A stretch of DNA of 64,000 nt from Oscillospiraceae bacterium. GTDB taxonomy: Bacteria; Bacillota; Clostridia; Oscillospirales; QAMX01. This document shows, piece after piece, positions 54,025-62,410 of the stretch. The stretch is taken from the NCBI GenBank assembly GCA_015067825.1, contig SVLQ01000001.1, positions 138,485-202,484 of the forward strand. The letters are read 5' to 3'. The translations under genes and the position numbers were made by a program. Each line of letters opens with the position of its first letter. Position 1 is the stretch's first letter. The notes under the pieces were generated by a model. The model searched no databases and had not been told where the DNA came from. It saw nothing but the letters and a program-made list of their open reading frames with translations.

Positions 54025-55635
54025 ATGCTTCGTTATCCCGATCTGGTCACCCTATATTGCGAAACAGCCAAACAGGAATTTTCAGGACCGCATGGGCAAT
54101 ACGCGGACGTCTCCTATACGCTCGCTCTGTTAAAAGACCGTATGAGAGTCTCGGTTGTTGCCGGTCAAACGCCGATTCGTTTTCTGCGTCTGCGCTGGCG
54201 TTTCACTGCAGAAGAGCGCAGAAATGACCGTATTCGCATCTACGGTGACGCTTGGGAGCGCGCCGGCGGCACTCTCGAATGGCGCGGAATCGTTCCGGAA
54301 CGAGTGATGCCGTGGTTTATGCTTGTTTCCAACGGCAGTGATGCCGATTTTGATGTATCCGGACGCCGTACCGATGCCTACGGCGTTTGTGTGCAGCCCA
54401 ATGCGTTTTGCTTTTGGCAGTACGATGCGGCCGGTGTAACGCTTTGGGTGGATCTGCGCAACGGCGGAAGCGGTGTTTTGCTCGGTGGCCGAGAACTGGA
54501 GGCATGTACCGTTTTATTCCGCACATACGAAAATTGCTCCGCATTTTCGGCCGGTGAGCAATTCTGTGCGGAGATGTGCCCGGCGCCAAAGCTGCCAAAA
54601 CAGCCGGTCTACGGCGCCAATAACTGGTACTACGCATACGGAAAAAGCTCGCACAGCGAGATTCTGACCGATACTGAGATTCTCGCAGAGCGCTGCAAAG
54701 GCATGGAAAACCGACCGTTTATGGTGATTGACGACGGATGGTCACCCAACCCCAAAAACGGGCCGTGGACACGCGGCAACGAGCGTTTCCCGGATATGCG
54801 GCGTTTGGCTGGGGAAATCGCCAAAAAGGGCGCTCGGCCCGGAATTTGGGTACGTTATATCTACGATGAAAAACAGGTTTGTGATTTGCCCAAGGACTGG
54901 CACTATCCGCACGACCCCGATTTTCTCGATCCGTCACATCCAAAAGTGCTCGAATACATCGCCGAAACAACCCGCAGATTTGTCGATTGGGGTTATGAAC
55001 TGATTAAATTTGACTGCTCCACTCAGGATATTCTCGGCCGCCGCGGCTATCGCACGCCCGACGTGATCGCGCCTGACGGCTGGCATTTCTTTGACCGAAG
55101 CAAGACCTCGGCAGAAATCATTCTGAATTTCTACCGCACGATACGCGCTGCGGCAGGGGAGGATGTTATTCTGCTCGGCTGTGCAACAGTTTCACACCTG
55201 AGCGCAGGCATCGTCGAGGTTGGCCGCACTGGCGCAGATATCAACGGCTATGACTGGGACATCACACGCCGGATGGGTGTGAACACATTGGCGTTCCGTA
55301 TGATGATGAATAACCGGCTGTTTGCGGTCGACGCGGATTGCGTCGGCATCACGGAATGGCTGCCGTGGCATTATAACCGTCAATGGCTCAAAATTCTCGC
55401 TTGCAGCGGTACGCCGCTCTTTGTGTCGTGTAAGCCTGGTATTCTTGATACTGCTGGACTGAACGAACTGCGTGATGCATACCTCCAAAATTCCGTGCAG
55501 GCCGACAAACTGATTCCGCTCGATTGGATGGAAAATATCTGTCCGGAGCGTTGGTTGCTCAACGGCAGCGAAATTTGGTTTGATTGGTTTGATGACCATG
55601 TCAATTCCGGATTCCAAGGAGAATCCAAATTGTAA
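54025..55635 (+). CDS. Alpha-galactosidase-like glycoside hydrolase (GH36/GH27 clan)
   Basis: 536 residues without a signal peptide. The barrel section includes PFMVIDDGWSPNP, RPGIWVRYIYDE and LIKFDCSTQDI, where the Asp of KFD fits the clan D nucleophile, and VGRTGADINGYDWD, which may hold the acid/base Asp. The N-terminal 200 residues form a beta domain. It should release alpha-galactosyl or related residues; the exact substrate is open. GAAAGGGG precedes the ATG. Single gene, terminator at 55641. Confidence 0.8.
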   Translation: MLRYPDLVTLYCETAKQEFSGPHGQYADVSYTLALLKDRMRVSVVAGQTPIRFLRLRWRFTAEERRNDRIRIYGDAWERAGGTLEWRGIVPERVMPWFMLVSNGSDADFDVSGRRTDAYGVCVQPNAFCFWQYDAAGVTLWVDLRNGGSGVLLGGRELEACTVLFRTYENCSAFSAGEQFCAEMCPAPKLPKQPVYGANNWYYAYGKSSHSEILTDTEILAERCKGMENRPFMVIDDGWSPNPKNGPWTRGNERFPDMRRLAGEIAKKGARPGIWVRYIYDEKQVCDLPKDWHYPHDPDFLDPSHPKVLEYIAETTRRFVDWGYELIKFDCSTQDILGRRGYRTPDVIAPDGWHFFDRSKTSAEIILNFYRTIRAAAGEDVILLGCATVSHLSAGIVEVGRTGADINGYDWDITRRMGVNTLAFRMMMNNRLFAVDADCVGITEWLPWHYNRQWLKILACSGTPLFVSCKPGILDTAGLNELRDAYLQNSVQADKLIPLDWMENICPERWLLNGSEIWFDWFDDHVNSGFQGESKL

Positions 55636-55640
55636 TCCGC

Positions 55641-55678
55641 AAAGTCCCTCCGAAATGCGTTTTTCGGAGGGACTTTTT
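55641..55678 (+). terminator. Terminator after the alpha-galactosidase-like gene
   Basis: A 15-bp perfect stem (55641-55655 with 55662-55676) with a T-run. Confidence 0.85.
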
Positions 55679-55743
55679 CAAAGCCGTAACTGGCAGGGGG
55701 GCTTTGGTTCGGGTATTCCGGCCGGAATTTCTCCGTAGATCCA

Positions 55744-55771
55744 ATTAAACAAAATGTAAATTTTGTTTAAT
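55744..55771. repeat. Perfect 12-bp inverted repeat in a noncoding stretch
   Basis: ATTAAACAAAAT (55744-55755) and ATTTTGTTTAAT (55760-55771), loop GTAA. No T-run; not linked to any clear promoter. Confidence 0.5.
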
Positions 55772-56062
55772 CAAGGGCGTTGAAATACAGTATCTCGTGG
55801 TTCGATGGCTTTAGCAAGCGCGGTCAAAGGTATATTGATATACTTGATGAAGCCCGATTGACAAACTCCGCACGGCGCATGTTTTTTATAGTAGCTTCGC
55901 CGTACAATCGACACGAGATTTGAATCCGATTCTTTTTTTGACTTTGACTTGGATTTGTCAGACGCGTTCTTTACAAATTTTGTAGCTGATTGGTTTTGGA
56001 TTGACGCACAGCAATCAATCAATGATAAATCCACCCCGCGTTTTACTGCCAACCGTATCTGC
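55772..56062. other. Stretch without a clear gene
   Basis: An open frame on the minus strand (56064 to 55771, 97 codons) has no ribosome site. It contains a Ser/Lys-rich segment and HAPCGVCQSGFIKYINIPLT. It could be a gene remnant or chance; I cannot decide. Confidence 0.35.
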
Positions 56063-56109
56063 AAAAAACCAGCGGCACAAATACGAGTCGGTATTTGTGC
56101 CGCTGGTTT
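56063..56109 (-). terminator. Terminator of the small cysteine protein gene
   Basis: A perfect 19-bp stem (56066-56084 with 56091-56109); on the minus strand it runs into TTTTTT. Confidence 0.85.
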
Positions 56110-56129
56110 ATTTATTTCTTTTGGTTTTC

Positions 56130-56369
56130 TTAGTCAGAGCTCTCATCCTCAGTTCGCAGAACCAACGGCCGCACCGTCATCGTCCGGCCCGGCACACGCT
56201 TGTACGGATCATACCGAAACCGCCGGCACTTATGATCGGCCGCAACCGGTCCGTGGTAATAACAAAGCATCGTATCCCGCGCAGTTTTGTCCGCCCAAGC
56301 ACAGTGTTCGCAAGCACGCGGATGATTTTTATAAAACAGCACCCAAATCGCAACCTTTCTTTTCGCCAA
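56130..56369 (-). CDS. Small conserved cysteine-rich protein of unknown function
   Basis: 79 residues at most. The core HPRACEHCAWADKTARDT, then CYYHGPVAADHKCRRFRYDP, has a CxxC pair and two further Cys, suited to metal binding. The CRRFRYDP ending is one I recall from short clostridial proteins, but no function is known. The frame begins at TTG 56369 right after an in-frame TAG; GTG 56342 with AAAGAAAGG upstream is the alternative start. A strong terminator downstream supports expression. Confidence 0.7.
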   Translation of the reverse strand: MAKRKVAIWVLFYKNHPRACEHCAWADKTARDTMLCYYHGPVAADHKCRRFRYDPYKRVPGRTMTVRPLVLRTEDESSD

Positions 56370-56556
56370 CTATCAAAAAAACACGCAAAAACAGGTGTTA
56401 ATCTTTTGTTCATATTTTATCATTTTTCGGTGTCTGCTGTGTTTATTCGTATTATACCATACTTTTTTCCAAAATACAAACAGAATCGTTCGCCCGAATC
56501 TTACGGATTTCGTCAAACGATCCCGGCGGCTAAAAAAATGCGGAATTTGCTTGTGT

Positions 56557-56586
56557 TTGACTGTGGATTATGGTATTATATATACT
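56557..56586 (+). promoter_or_regulatory. Promoter of the sialidase-SahH operon
   Basis: TTGACT (56557-56562) and TATACT (56581-56586), 18-base spacer. Confidence 0.7.
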
Positions 56587-56619
56587 GTACTGTTGTGCAA
56601 ATATAAGGAGGCAGCCATT

Positions 56620-57636
56620 ATGAAACTTATCAGAAAAGAACACATTTACCCGATCGAAAACTGCCCGATCCCCCCTTCCTGCCACGCTTCCACCCTGATT
56701 CGCCTGAAAGACGGCACCATCGCCGCAGCATGGTTTGCTGGAACCAACGAATCCGACCCGGACGTTTGTATCTGGTTTGCGAAATTTGACGGAAATGCTT
56801 GGGAAACGCCGGTTTGCGTCACGCCCGACAACAATATGGCTCACTGGAATCCCGTTCTGTTTTTGGATAACGACACCAACACCATTTGGCTTTTCTATAA
56901 AGAAGGCACCACGCCGCGCACTTGGTACACGCTGATTACCAAATCGACCGACGACGGCAAGACATGGAGCGAACCCGAACTTCTCGTTGAAGATGACGAG
57001 TCGCCGCGCGGCCCGGTTAAGAACAAAATGATCGAGCTTTCCAACGGCACTTGGCTGGCACCGACCTCGTACGAAAGTCTTGCCAGGTGCTGGATGCTCT
57101 TTATGGATCGCTCAGAAGACAAGGGTAAAACCTGGCAGCAGACCGATTTTGTTCCGATGAAGCTCGACGAAACATCCGACATCGTCTATACCCACGTCGA
57201 TGATATGCCCGAAAAGAGCTACGGTCTGATTCAGCCGACCCTTTGGGAAGAGCTGGAGAATCCTGGACATGTGCATCTGCTGGCACGTTCCAGCCTTTGC
57301 AGGGTCTACCGCGCCGACAGCACCGACTACGGCAAAACTTGGTCTCGCGCCTATCCGATCGATCTGCCCAACAACAACAGCGGCCTCGACGTTGTCCGCA
57401 CCGATGACGGCACGCTGGCGTTGATCTATAACCCGGTCAGCGGCGACTGGGCGGAACGTACGCCGATTTCCGTCTCGATCTCGCGCGATAACGGCCAGAC
57501 CTGGACCGAACGCATCGATCTTGAAACAATTCCCGGCGAATACTCCTATCCTGCGATCATCGCCGACGGCAACAAACTCTATATGACCTATACCTATCAG
57601 CGCAAAACAGTCGAATTTGCGATCATCGAACTGTAA
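56620..57636 (+). CDS. Sialidase-like BNR-repeat protein
   Basis: 338 residues, no signal peptide. Four Asp-box motifs (STDDGKTWS, SEDKGKTWQ, STDYGKTWS, SRDNGQTWT) mark a six-bladed propeller of the BNR/sialidase fold. The GPVKNKMIELSNGTWLAPTS block is a family hallmark. The substrate could be sialic acid or another acidic sugar. AAGGAGG sits eight bases before ATG 56620, so the longer frame from 56395 is not used. First gene of a four-gene operon. Confidence 0.82.
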   Translation: MKLIRKEHIYPIENCPIPPSCHASTLIRLKDGTIAAAWFAGTNESDPDVCIWFAKFDGNAWETPVCVTPDNNMAHWNPVLFLDNDTNTIWLFYKEGTTPRTWYTLITKSTDDGKTWSEPELLVEDDESPRGPVKNKMIELSNGTWLAPTSYESLARCWMLFMDRSEDKGKTWQQTDFVPMKLDETSDIVYTHVDDMPEKSYGLIQPTLWEELENPGHVHLLARSSLCRVYRADSTDYGKTWSRAYPIDLPNNNSGLDVVRTDDGTLALIYNPVSGDWAERTPISVSISRDNGQTWTERIDLETIPGEYSYPAIIADGNKLYMTYTYQRKTVEFAIIEL

Positions 57637-57660
57637 ACATACAAGAATTGAGGATAAATC

Positions 57661-58923
57661 ATGTACTGCGAAAACAACTGTGAAATTGCCGATCTCGCAC
57701 TTGCGCCGACCGGTCATCAAAAAATCGAATGGGTCAAGCCGTCGATGCCTGTCCTTTCGTCGATCCACGAGCGTTTCTTGCGTGAACAGCCGCTGGCCGG
57801 ACTGGACATTTCCATTTCGATCCACCTCGAGGCCAAGACCGCGTATTTTGCCCACGTTCTGGCTGCCGGAGGTGCCAAAGTCCGCGTGACCGGCTGCAAT
57901 CCGCTCTCCACGCAGGACGATGTGGCGGCCGCATTGGTCGATGACGGTTTTTGCGTCAACGCCGTGCACGGCGCTTCGGCGGAAGATTATCGCCGCCATT
58001 TGATTGCAACTTTGGAAAACAAGCCGCAGCTGATCGTCGATGACGGCGGTGACCTCGTGGAAATCCTGCACGAGGTGCGTCCGGAGCTTGGCGAGCGTTT
58101 GGTTGCCGGCTGTGAAGAAACGACCACCGGTGTTCATCGTCTGCGCGCTCGTTCTGCGGCAAGTCAGCTCAAGTTCCCCATGATCGCCGTCAACGACGCC
58201 GACAGCAAGCATCTGTTTGATAACCGTTACGGCACCGGACAAAGCGTTTGGGATGCGATCATGCACACAACCAACCGTATGGTCACCGGCAAAACAGTTG
58301 TTGTCGCCGGCTACGGCTTCTGTGGCCGCGGTATTGCCAAGAACGCCCGCGGCCTTGGCGCAAATGTTATCGTCACGGAAGTTGCACCGCACGCCGCGCT
58401 GGAAGCTTGTATGGACGGCAACCGAGTGATGCCGATGGCCGAAGCCGCAAAACTGGGCGACATCTTTGTCACAGCCACCGGCTGCCGCGACGTCATCACC
58501 AAAGAGCATTTCGCTGTGATGAAAAATGATGTACTCCTCTGCAATGCCGGCCACTTCGACGTCGAAGTCTCTGTACGAGATCTGGCGGAAATGGCAGTTT
58601 CGAGCTGTGAACGCCGCGCCAACATCACCGGCTATACGCTGGCAGACGGCCGCGTGCTCAATGTGCTCGGAGAAGGCCGTTTGGTCAATCTCGCCGCCGG
58701 CAATGGCCATCCGGCAGAAATCATGGACATGAGTTTTGGTCTGCAGGCACTTTGCGTAGAATACGCCGCTAAAAATGGGCATACTCTGGAAAAAGGTGCT
58801 GTGATCGATGTCCCGCGTGGTCTCGACGAACAAATCGCTATTCTGAAGCTCGCGGCAATGGGTGCGGCACTCGATACCCTCACGCCTGAGCAGTATGCCT
58901 ATCTGAACGGTTGGGAAGTCTGA
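57661..58923 (+). CDS. ahcY: S-adenosylhomocysteine hydrolase
   Basis: 420 residues, the shorter bacterial-archaeal form. It splits S-adenosylhomocysteine to adenosine and homocysteine, with bound NAD. The NAD loop VVAGYGFCGRGIA, EETTTGVHRL, NDADSKHLFDN and the C-terminal GYTLADGRVLNVLGEGRLVN block are present. Many Clostridia use the Pfs/LuxS route instead, so this gene is notable. It is 24 bases after the sialidase-like gene. Confidence 0.96.
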   Translation: MYCENNCEIADLALAPTGHQKIEWVKPSMPVLSSIHERFLREQPLAGLDISISIHLEAKTAYFAHVLAAGGAKVRVTGCNPLSTQDDVAAALVDDGFCVNAVHGASAEDYRRHLIATLENKPQLIVDDGGDLVEILHEVRPELGERLVAGCEETTTGVHRLRARSAASQLKFPMIAVNDADSKHLFDNRYGTGQSVWDAIMHTTNRMVTGKTVVVAGYGFCGRGIAKNARGLGANVIVTEVAPHAALEACMDGNRVMPMAEAAKLGDIFVTATGCRDVITKEHFAVMKNDVLLCNAGHFDVEVSVRDLAEMAVSSCERRANITGYTLADGRVLNVLGEGRLVNLAAGNGHPAEIMDMSFGLQALCVEYAAKNGHTLEKGAVIDVPRGLDEQIAILKLAAMGAALDTLTPEQYAYLNGWEV

Positions 58924-58951
58924 CCAACATCCTGAAAGGACGATTTGACCC

Positions 58952-59818
58952 ATGGTTTCCGCAGCCAAAAAGCGTCGGCGCAAACGTGCGCTGATTTCCC
59001 TGCTGATCCTTGCAATCCTTGCCGCACTCGTTGTTTGCGCATTTTGGCAAGGTCTGACGGTTTCCCGCTATGAAATCGCAATTTCCGGTCTGCCGGAATC
59101 CTTCCGCGGATTCCGCATCGTACAGGTCGCCGACCTTCACTGTGCGCGCTTTGGCGACGAACAGGAGCTTCTGTGTGAAAAGATCCGCGATCTGAACCCG
59201 GACATCATCGTCATCACCGGCGACATGACCGATCAGACAATCCTCGATCCGGAACCGACGCGCGAACTCTGCGAGGCCTTTTCCGGCGAAATCTCCATGT
59301 ACGCCGTGCTCGGCAACCACGACCTTTGGATTGCCAAAAGCGACGTTCGCGCATTGCTGGATATCTATGAAGCGTGTGGTGTGACCGTTTTACGCGGTGA
59401 CACGGTTCCCCTCACAATTGGTACCGACACCATCTATCTTCACGGCGAGGACGATCCGGCACACTGGGGCAACGACACAGTTGGGTTCCTCAAGGAAAAT
59501 CCAATCGGGCTCTCCCCTGTTGACGGTTCGGTCAATTTGCTGCTCTATCACCGCGCCAATGCTTTTCCTGCGATCTCCGATGCAGGCTTTGATCTGATCA
59601 TCGCCGGACATATGCACGGCGGTCAGGTTCGAATCCCGCTGGTTGGCGGTCTCGTCTCCCCTACGCGTGAATTTTTCCCGGACTATACAGCCGGTCTCTA
59701 TCAGGAAAACGGCACACAGATGGTGGTAGGGCGCGGTTTGGGCAATGCAGTTTCGGTTCCGCGGATTTTCAACGCACCCGAACTGGTTTTGATCACATTG
59801 CAGGGAGTGTCCAAATGA
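58952..59818 (+). CDS. Membrane-anchored metallophosphoesterase (YkuE-like)
   Basis: 288 residues. A positively charged N terminus and one membrane segment (about 12-33) are followed by a calcineurin-like domain with VADLHCARFG, ITGDMTD, LGNHD and IAGHMHGGQ. It faces the outside and may act on lipid-linked phosphates or nucleotides. GAAAGGAC lies upstream of the ATG. Its stop overlaps the next start as ATGA. Confidence 0.92.
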   Translation: MVSAAKKRRRKRALISLLILAILAALVVCAFWQGLTVSRYEIAISGLPESFRGFRIVQVADLHCARFGDEQELLCEKIRDLNPDIIVITGDMTDQTILDPEPTRELCEAFSGEISMYAVLGNHDLWIAKSDVRALLDIYEACGVTVLRGDTVPLTIGTDTIYLHGEDDPAHWGNDTVGFLKENPIGLSPVDGSVNLLLYHRANAFPAISDAGFDLIIAGHMHGGQVRIPLVGGLVSPTREFFPDYTAGLYQENGTQMVVGRGLGNAVSVPRIFNAPELVLITLQGVSK

Positions 59819-60480
59819 CGGACCTATCCTATGATGTGGTTTTCAGCCGTCGTAAAACGATTGCACTTTCGCTGGATCCGGGCGGCAACTTGACCGTCCG
59901 TGCACCGCTGCGAACCGGAAAAAACGTGATTGAAGATGTTATTCTCCGGCATCGCAGCTGGATTATCCAAAAACAGCATGCTTTGGCGGAGGCGAAATCC
60001 GCACATCCCGAAGTTCGGATTTGCGACGGTGCAGTGCTCCCCTATTTGGGTGGATCGCTGACGCTTCAAATTGCGGATGTTGCCGAAGTCAAACAGATCG
60101 GTGATACGCTGCAGATTCCTCCGTCGGCCGACGGGCGGGTACTGGTCGCATGGCTGAAAGATCAGTTGCGGCCGATCCTCACGGAACGTTGTGCATACTT
60201 TGGCGAAAAGATGGCAGTCCGGCCGCAGAGCGTCGGCATCACCTCGGCCAAAACGCGTTGGGGCTCCTGCTCCGCATCCAATCGGCTGAATTTCACATTT
60301 CGACTCATCTTCTGCCCACCGGATGTCATCGACTACGTGGTGATCCACGAGCTATCGCACATTCGCCACAAAAATCATAGCGCGCAATTTTGGCAGCAAG
60401 TCGGTTCTGTGCTCCCGGAGTATGCAAGTCAGCGCCTATGGTTGAAGAAAAATGCGCTTCTCATGGAAATTTTCGCATAA
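59815..60480 (+). CDS. YgjP-type (M48-like) metallopeptidase domain protein
   Basis: 221 residues. The zinc motif is HELSHIRHKNHS and the KTRWGSCSASNRLNF block is the family signature. The role of YgjP-like proteins is unclear; some link to DNA-repair-type SprT proteins. It overlaps the metallophosphoesterase by four bases and ends the operon at the 60482 terminator. Confidence 0.93.
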   Translation: MTDLSYDVVFSRRKTIALSLDPGGNLTVRAPLRTGKNVIEDVILRHRSWIIQKQHALAEAKSAHPEVRICDGAVLPYLGGSLTLQIADVAEVKQIGDTLQIPPSADGRVLVAWLKDQLRPILTERCAYFGEKMAVRPQSVGITSAKTRWGSCSASNRLNFTFRLIFCPPDVIDYVVIHELSHIRHKNHSAQFWQQVGSVLPEYASQRLWLKKNALLMEIFA

Positions 60481-60481
60481 T

Positions 60482-60516
60482 AAAAAGGTTCCGGTCATAA
60501 GATCGGAACCTTTTTT
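60482..60516. terminator. Bidirectional terminator
   Basis: A 12-bp perfect stem (60482-60493 with 60504-60515) with A and T tracts on both sides, between the convergent YgjP and Dabb genes. Confidence 0.85.
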
Positions 60517-60525
60517 CACGCCTAT

Positions 60526-60816
60526 TTACAGTTCGCAGTCGATCGCAACACTCGCCGAACGCACGCGGTGCATATAGGTTTTGACCACTTCGCAGTGGTA
60601 CGGATCCTTCTGATACGCTTCCAGCGCATCGCGGTCATCGAGCAGGACCTCCAGAATCACATCGTAGGAGCGTTCAGAGTGCAGGAAATCAATCCCTACA
60701 TAGATATCGCGCAGAAGCGGAACATTGCCCTTCATGCCCAGGAGCACGCTCTGCGCCTCCTTACAGGCGGCTTCCGACGAATCTTTGAGTTTAAAACAAA
60801 CAACATGTTTAATCAT
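60526..60816 (-). CDS. Dabb family protein (stress-responsive A/B barrel)
   Basis: 96 residues. MIKHVVCFKLKD at the start and YVGIDFLHSERSYDVILEV in the middle match the dimeric alpha-beta barrel Dabb family. The family binds or modifies small molecules; substrate unknown. It is 13 bases after the membrane-anchored unknown gene, in the xer transcript. Confidence 0.88.
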   Translation of the reverse strand: MIKHVVCFKLKDSSEAACKEAQSVLLGMKGNVPLLRDIYVGIDFLHSERSYDVILEVLLDDRDALEAYQKDPYHCEVVKTYMHRVRSASVAIDCEL

Positions 60817-60829
60817 ACGGATTCTCCTT

Positions 60830-61369
60830 TTATTCCGCCGCAGCGTTTTGATTGATAAAGCTGGTCAGACGCTTATAGACCTTGGCATTCGCATCCATCG
60901 CATCGTAGTAAGCATCATCCATTTTGTCGGTGTCGGTATTGTTGAGTTCCTGCATCAGATACTGCGTCGCACCGCGCAGCTGCCCGACAAGGTCAGCGGC
61001 GGTATCGGCGAGCTTGGCTTCAGCATCGGCCGACAAATCACCCGCGGCAAGCACACTGCCGTAGTTCCGAAGTGCTGTAACGGTTTCACCGCAGAGCTGC
61101 AGATAGCCTTCGTGGATTCTGGCACCAAGATCGCACCGCGACAGCTCACCCGCATAGTAGATCAGATCCGCACCATCAACATCTTCCGCTTCCAACTCAT
61201 CGAGTACGGTTTCGGTCAGGTCATTGATGTAGAAAATATCCTTCCGCAGTTCACAGCCGTAGACACGCTTCATCATTTCGCTTTGCGTAAAAAACATCAC
61301 GCAAAAAATCGCTACGGTAATCGAAAACAAAATGGCAACCACCAATGCCGGGCTAAGCTTCTTCCTCAT
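60830..61369 (-). CDS. Membrane-anchored protein of unknown function
   Basis: 179 residues. One membrane helix at about 8-27 and then a helical, acidic outer domain (TETVLDELEAEDVDG, ALRNYGSVLAAGDL, ATQYLMQELNNTD). No family is recognised. It overlaps the xer gene by 17 bases, so it is coupled to it. Confidence 0.75.
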   Translation of the reverse strand: MRKKLSPALVVAILFSITVAIFCVMFFTQSEMMKRVYGCELRKDIFYINDLTETVLDELEAEDVDGADLIYYAGELSRCDLGARIHEGYLQLCGETVTALRNYGSVLAAGDLSADAEAKLADTAADLVGQLRGATQYLMQELNNTDTDKMDDAYYDAMDANAKVYKRLTSFINQNAAAE

Positions 61370-62384
61370 TGGTTCCTCCTGTTTTTTCCGGCGGCCGTAC
61401 CGTCGCCAGAGGGTTCACATCGGCCGCACGGCGCAGAATGTCGTTACTGACATGGGTATAGATTTGGGTCGTGTTGAGCTGCTCGTGCCCAAGGATCTCC
61501 TTGAGCGCGAGCACATCAACACCGTTTTGGTACATTAAGGTCGCGGCAGTATGGCGTAGCTTGTGCGCCGAATATTTTTCGGCGTCCAGTCCCGCCTCCT
61601 CCAGCCGTTTTTTGACCAGCCATTTGACGGTCATGGCTGTAATGCGGGTCTTCCGGCGGGTGACAAATAATGCACGTTCACCCGGTGCTGCCACCTTTGC
61701 ACGCTCCGGCAGATATGCCGCAATCGCGCTGCGGCAGGCATCGTTTAAATACACCGTTCGCTCTTTGTTACCCTTACCCGTGATGACCAACGTTTCGCCG
61801 TTTTGGATATCCGCAAGATCGATCCCGCAGAGCTCCGAAACACGCAGTCCGCAGTTTAAAAAGAGCGTCAAGATGCAGAAGTCACGTGCCGCATTCTCAC
61901 CGTCAACACCGGAAAGAAGCGATACGCTTTCTTCCGTTGTCAGATGCCGCGGAAGCGACTTTTTGATTTTCGCCGTCTCCAGCATTGCGGCCGGATTCTC
62001 GTCGAGCAGCATTTCCTGCTTCGTCAGATATTTGAAGAACATCCGCAGCGAAACCGCCTTCCGCGCTCTGGCAGCGCTGCCGATCCCGTTTCTGCCGTTG
62101 GGACGGGACGCATTCTCACGGTCGCGAGAGAGATAGCTCATGTAATCGTACAGATCCATCAGCGTGACCGATTTTAAAAGCGCCGCATCCACGTCTTTGA
62201 TCGGGATCTCATCGAATGCCATGTCTGTCGGACAAAGCCCGCGCACCTGCTTCAGATAGCGAAAAAACAGGCGCAGATCGAGGTAGTATTCGTCTGCCGT
62301 GCGCGGTGATTTCCCTTGGATCGTCTCCACGTAGGTCAAAAACCGCCGCAGAATATCCGGGGCATCTTCAAAGCTTCGGTTCAT
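61353..62384 (-). CDS. Xer-type tyrosine recombinase
   Basis: 343 residues, longer than the usual 295-305. It has an N-terminal SAM-like domain with an extra loop near 93-115 (SRDRENASRPNGRNG), and a catalytic domain with Arg in LNCGLRVSEL, Lys in VITGKGNKER, HKLRHTAATL and LGHEQLNTTQIYTH with the Tyr nucleophile. All six catalytic residues are kept. It may resolve chromosome dimers or serve a mobile element; no att site is seen. AAGGAAGAG precedes its ATG, 26 bases after the GH2 stop. Confidence 0.92.
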   Translation of the reverse strand: MNRSFEDAPDILRRFLTYVETIQGKSPRTADEYYLDLRLFFRYLKQVRGLCPTDMAFDEIPIKDVDAALLKSVTLMDLYDYMSYLSRDRENASRPNGRNGIGSAARARKAVSLRMFFKYLTKQEMLLDENPAAMLETAKIKKSLPRHLTTEESVSLLSGVDGENAARDFCILTLFLNCGLRVSELCGIDLADIQNGETLVITGKGNKERTVYLNDACRSAIAAYLPERAKVAAPGERALFVTRRKTRITAMTVKWLVKKRLEEAGLDAEKYSAHKLRHTAATLMYQNGVDVLALKEILGHEQLNTTQIYTHVSNDILRRAADVNPLATVRPPEKTGGTNEEEA

Positions 62385-62410
62385 GGAACGTTCTCTTCCT
62401 TGTCGTGTGT

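Noticed and set aside
57112-58983. Minus-strand open frame (623 codons) opposite the sialidase-like and SahH genes
   Set aside because: Spans two real genes in antisense and has no recognisable motif.
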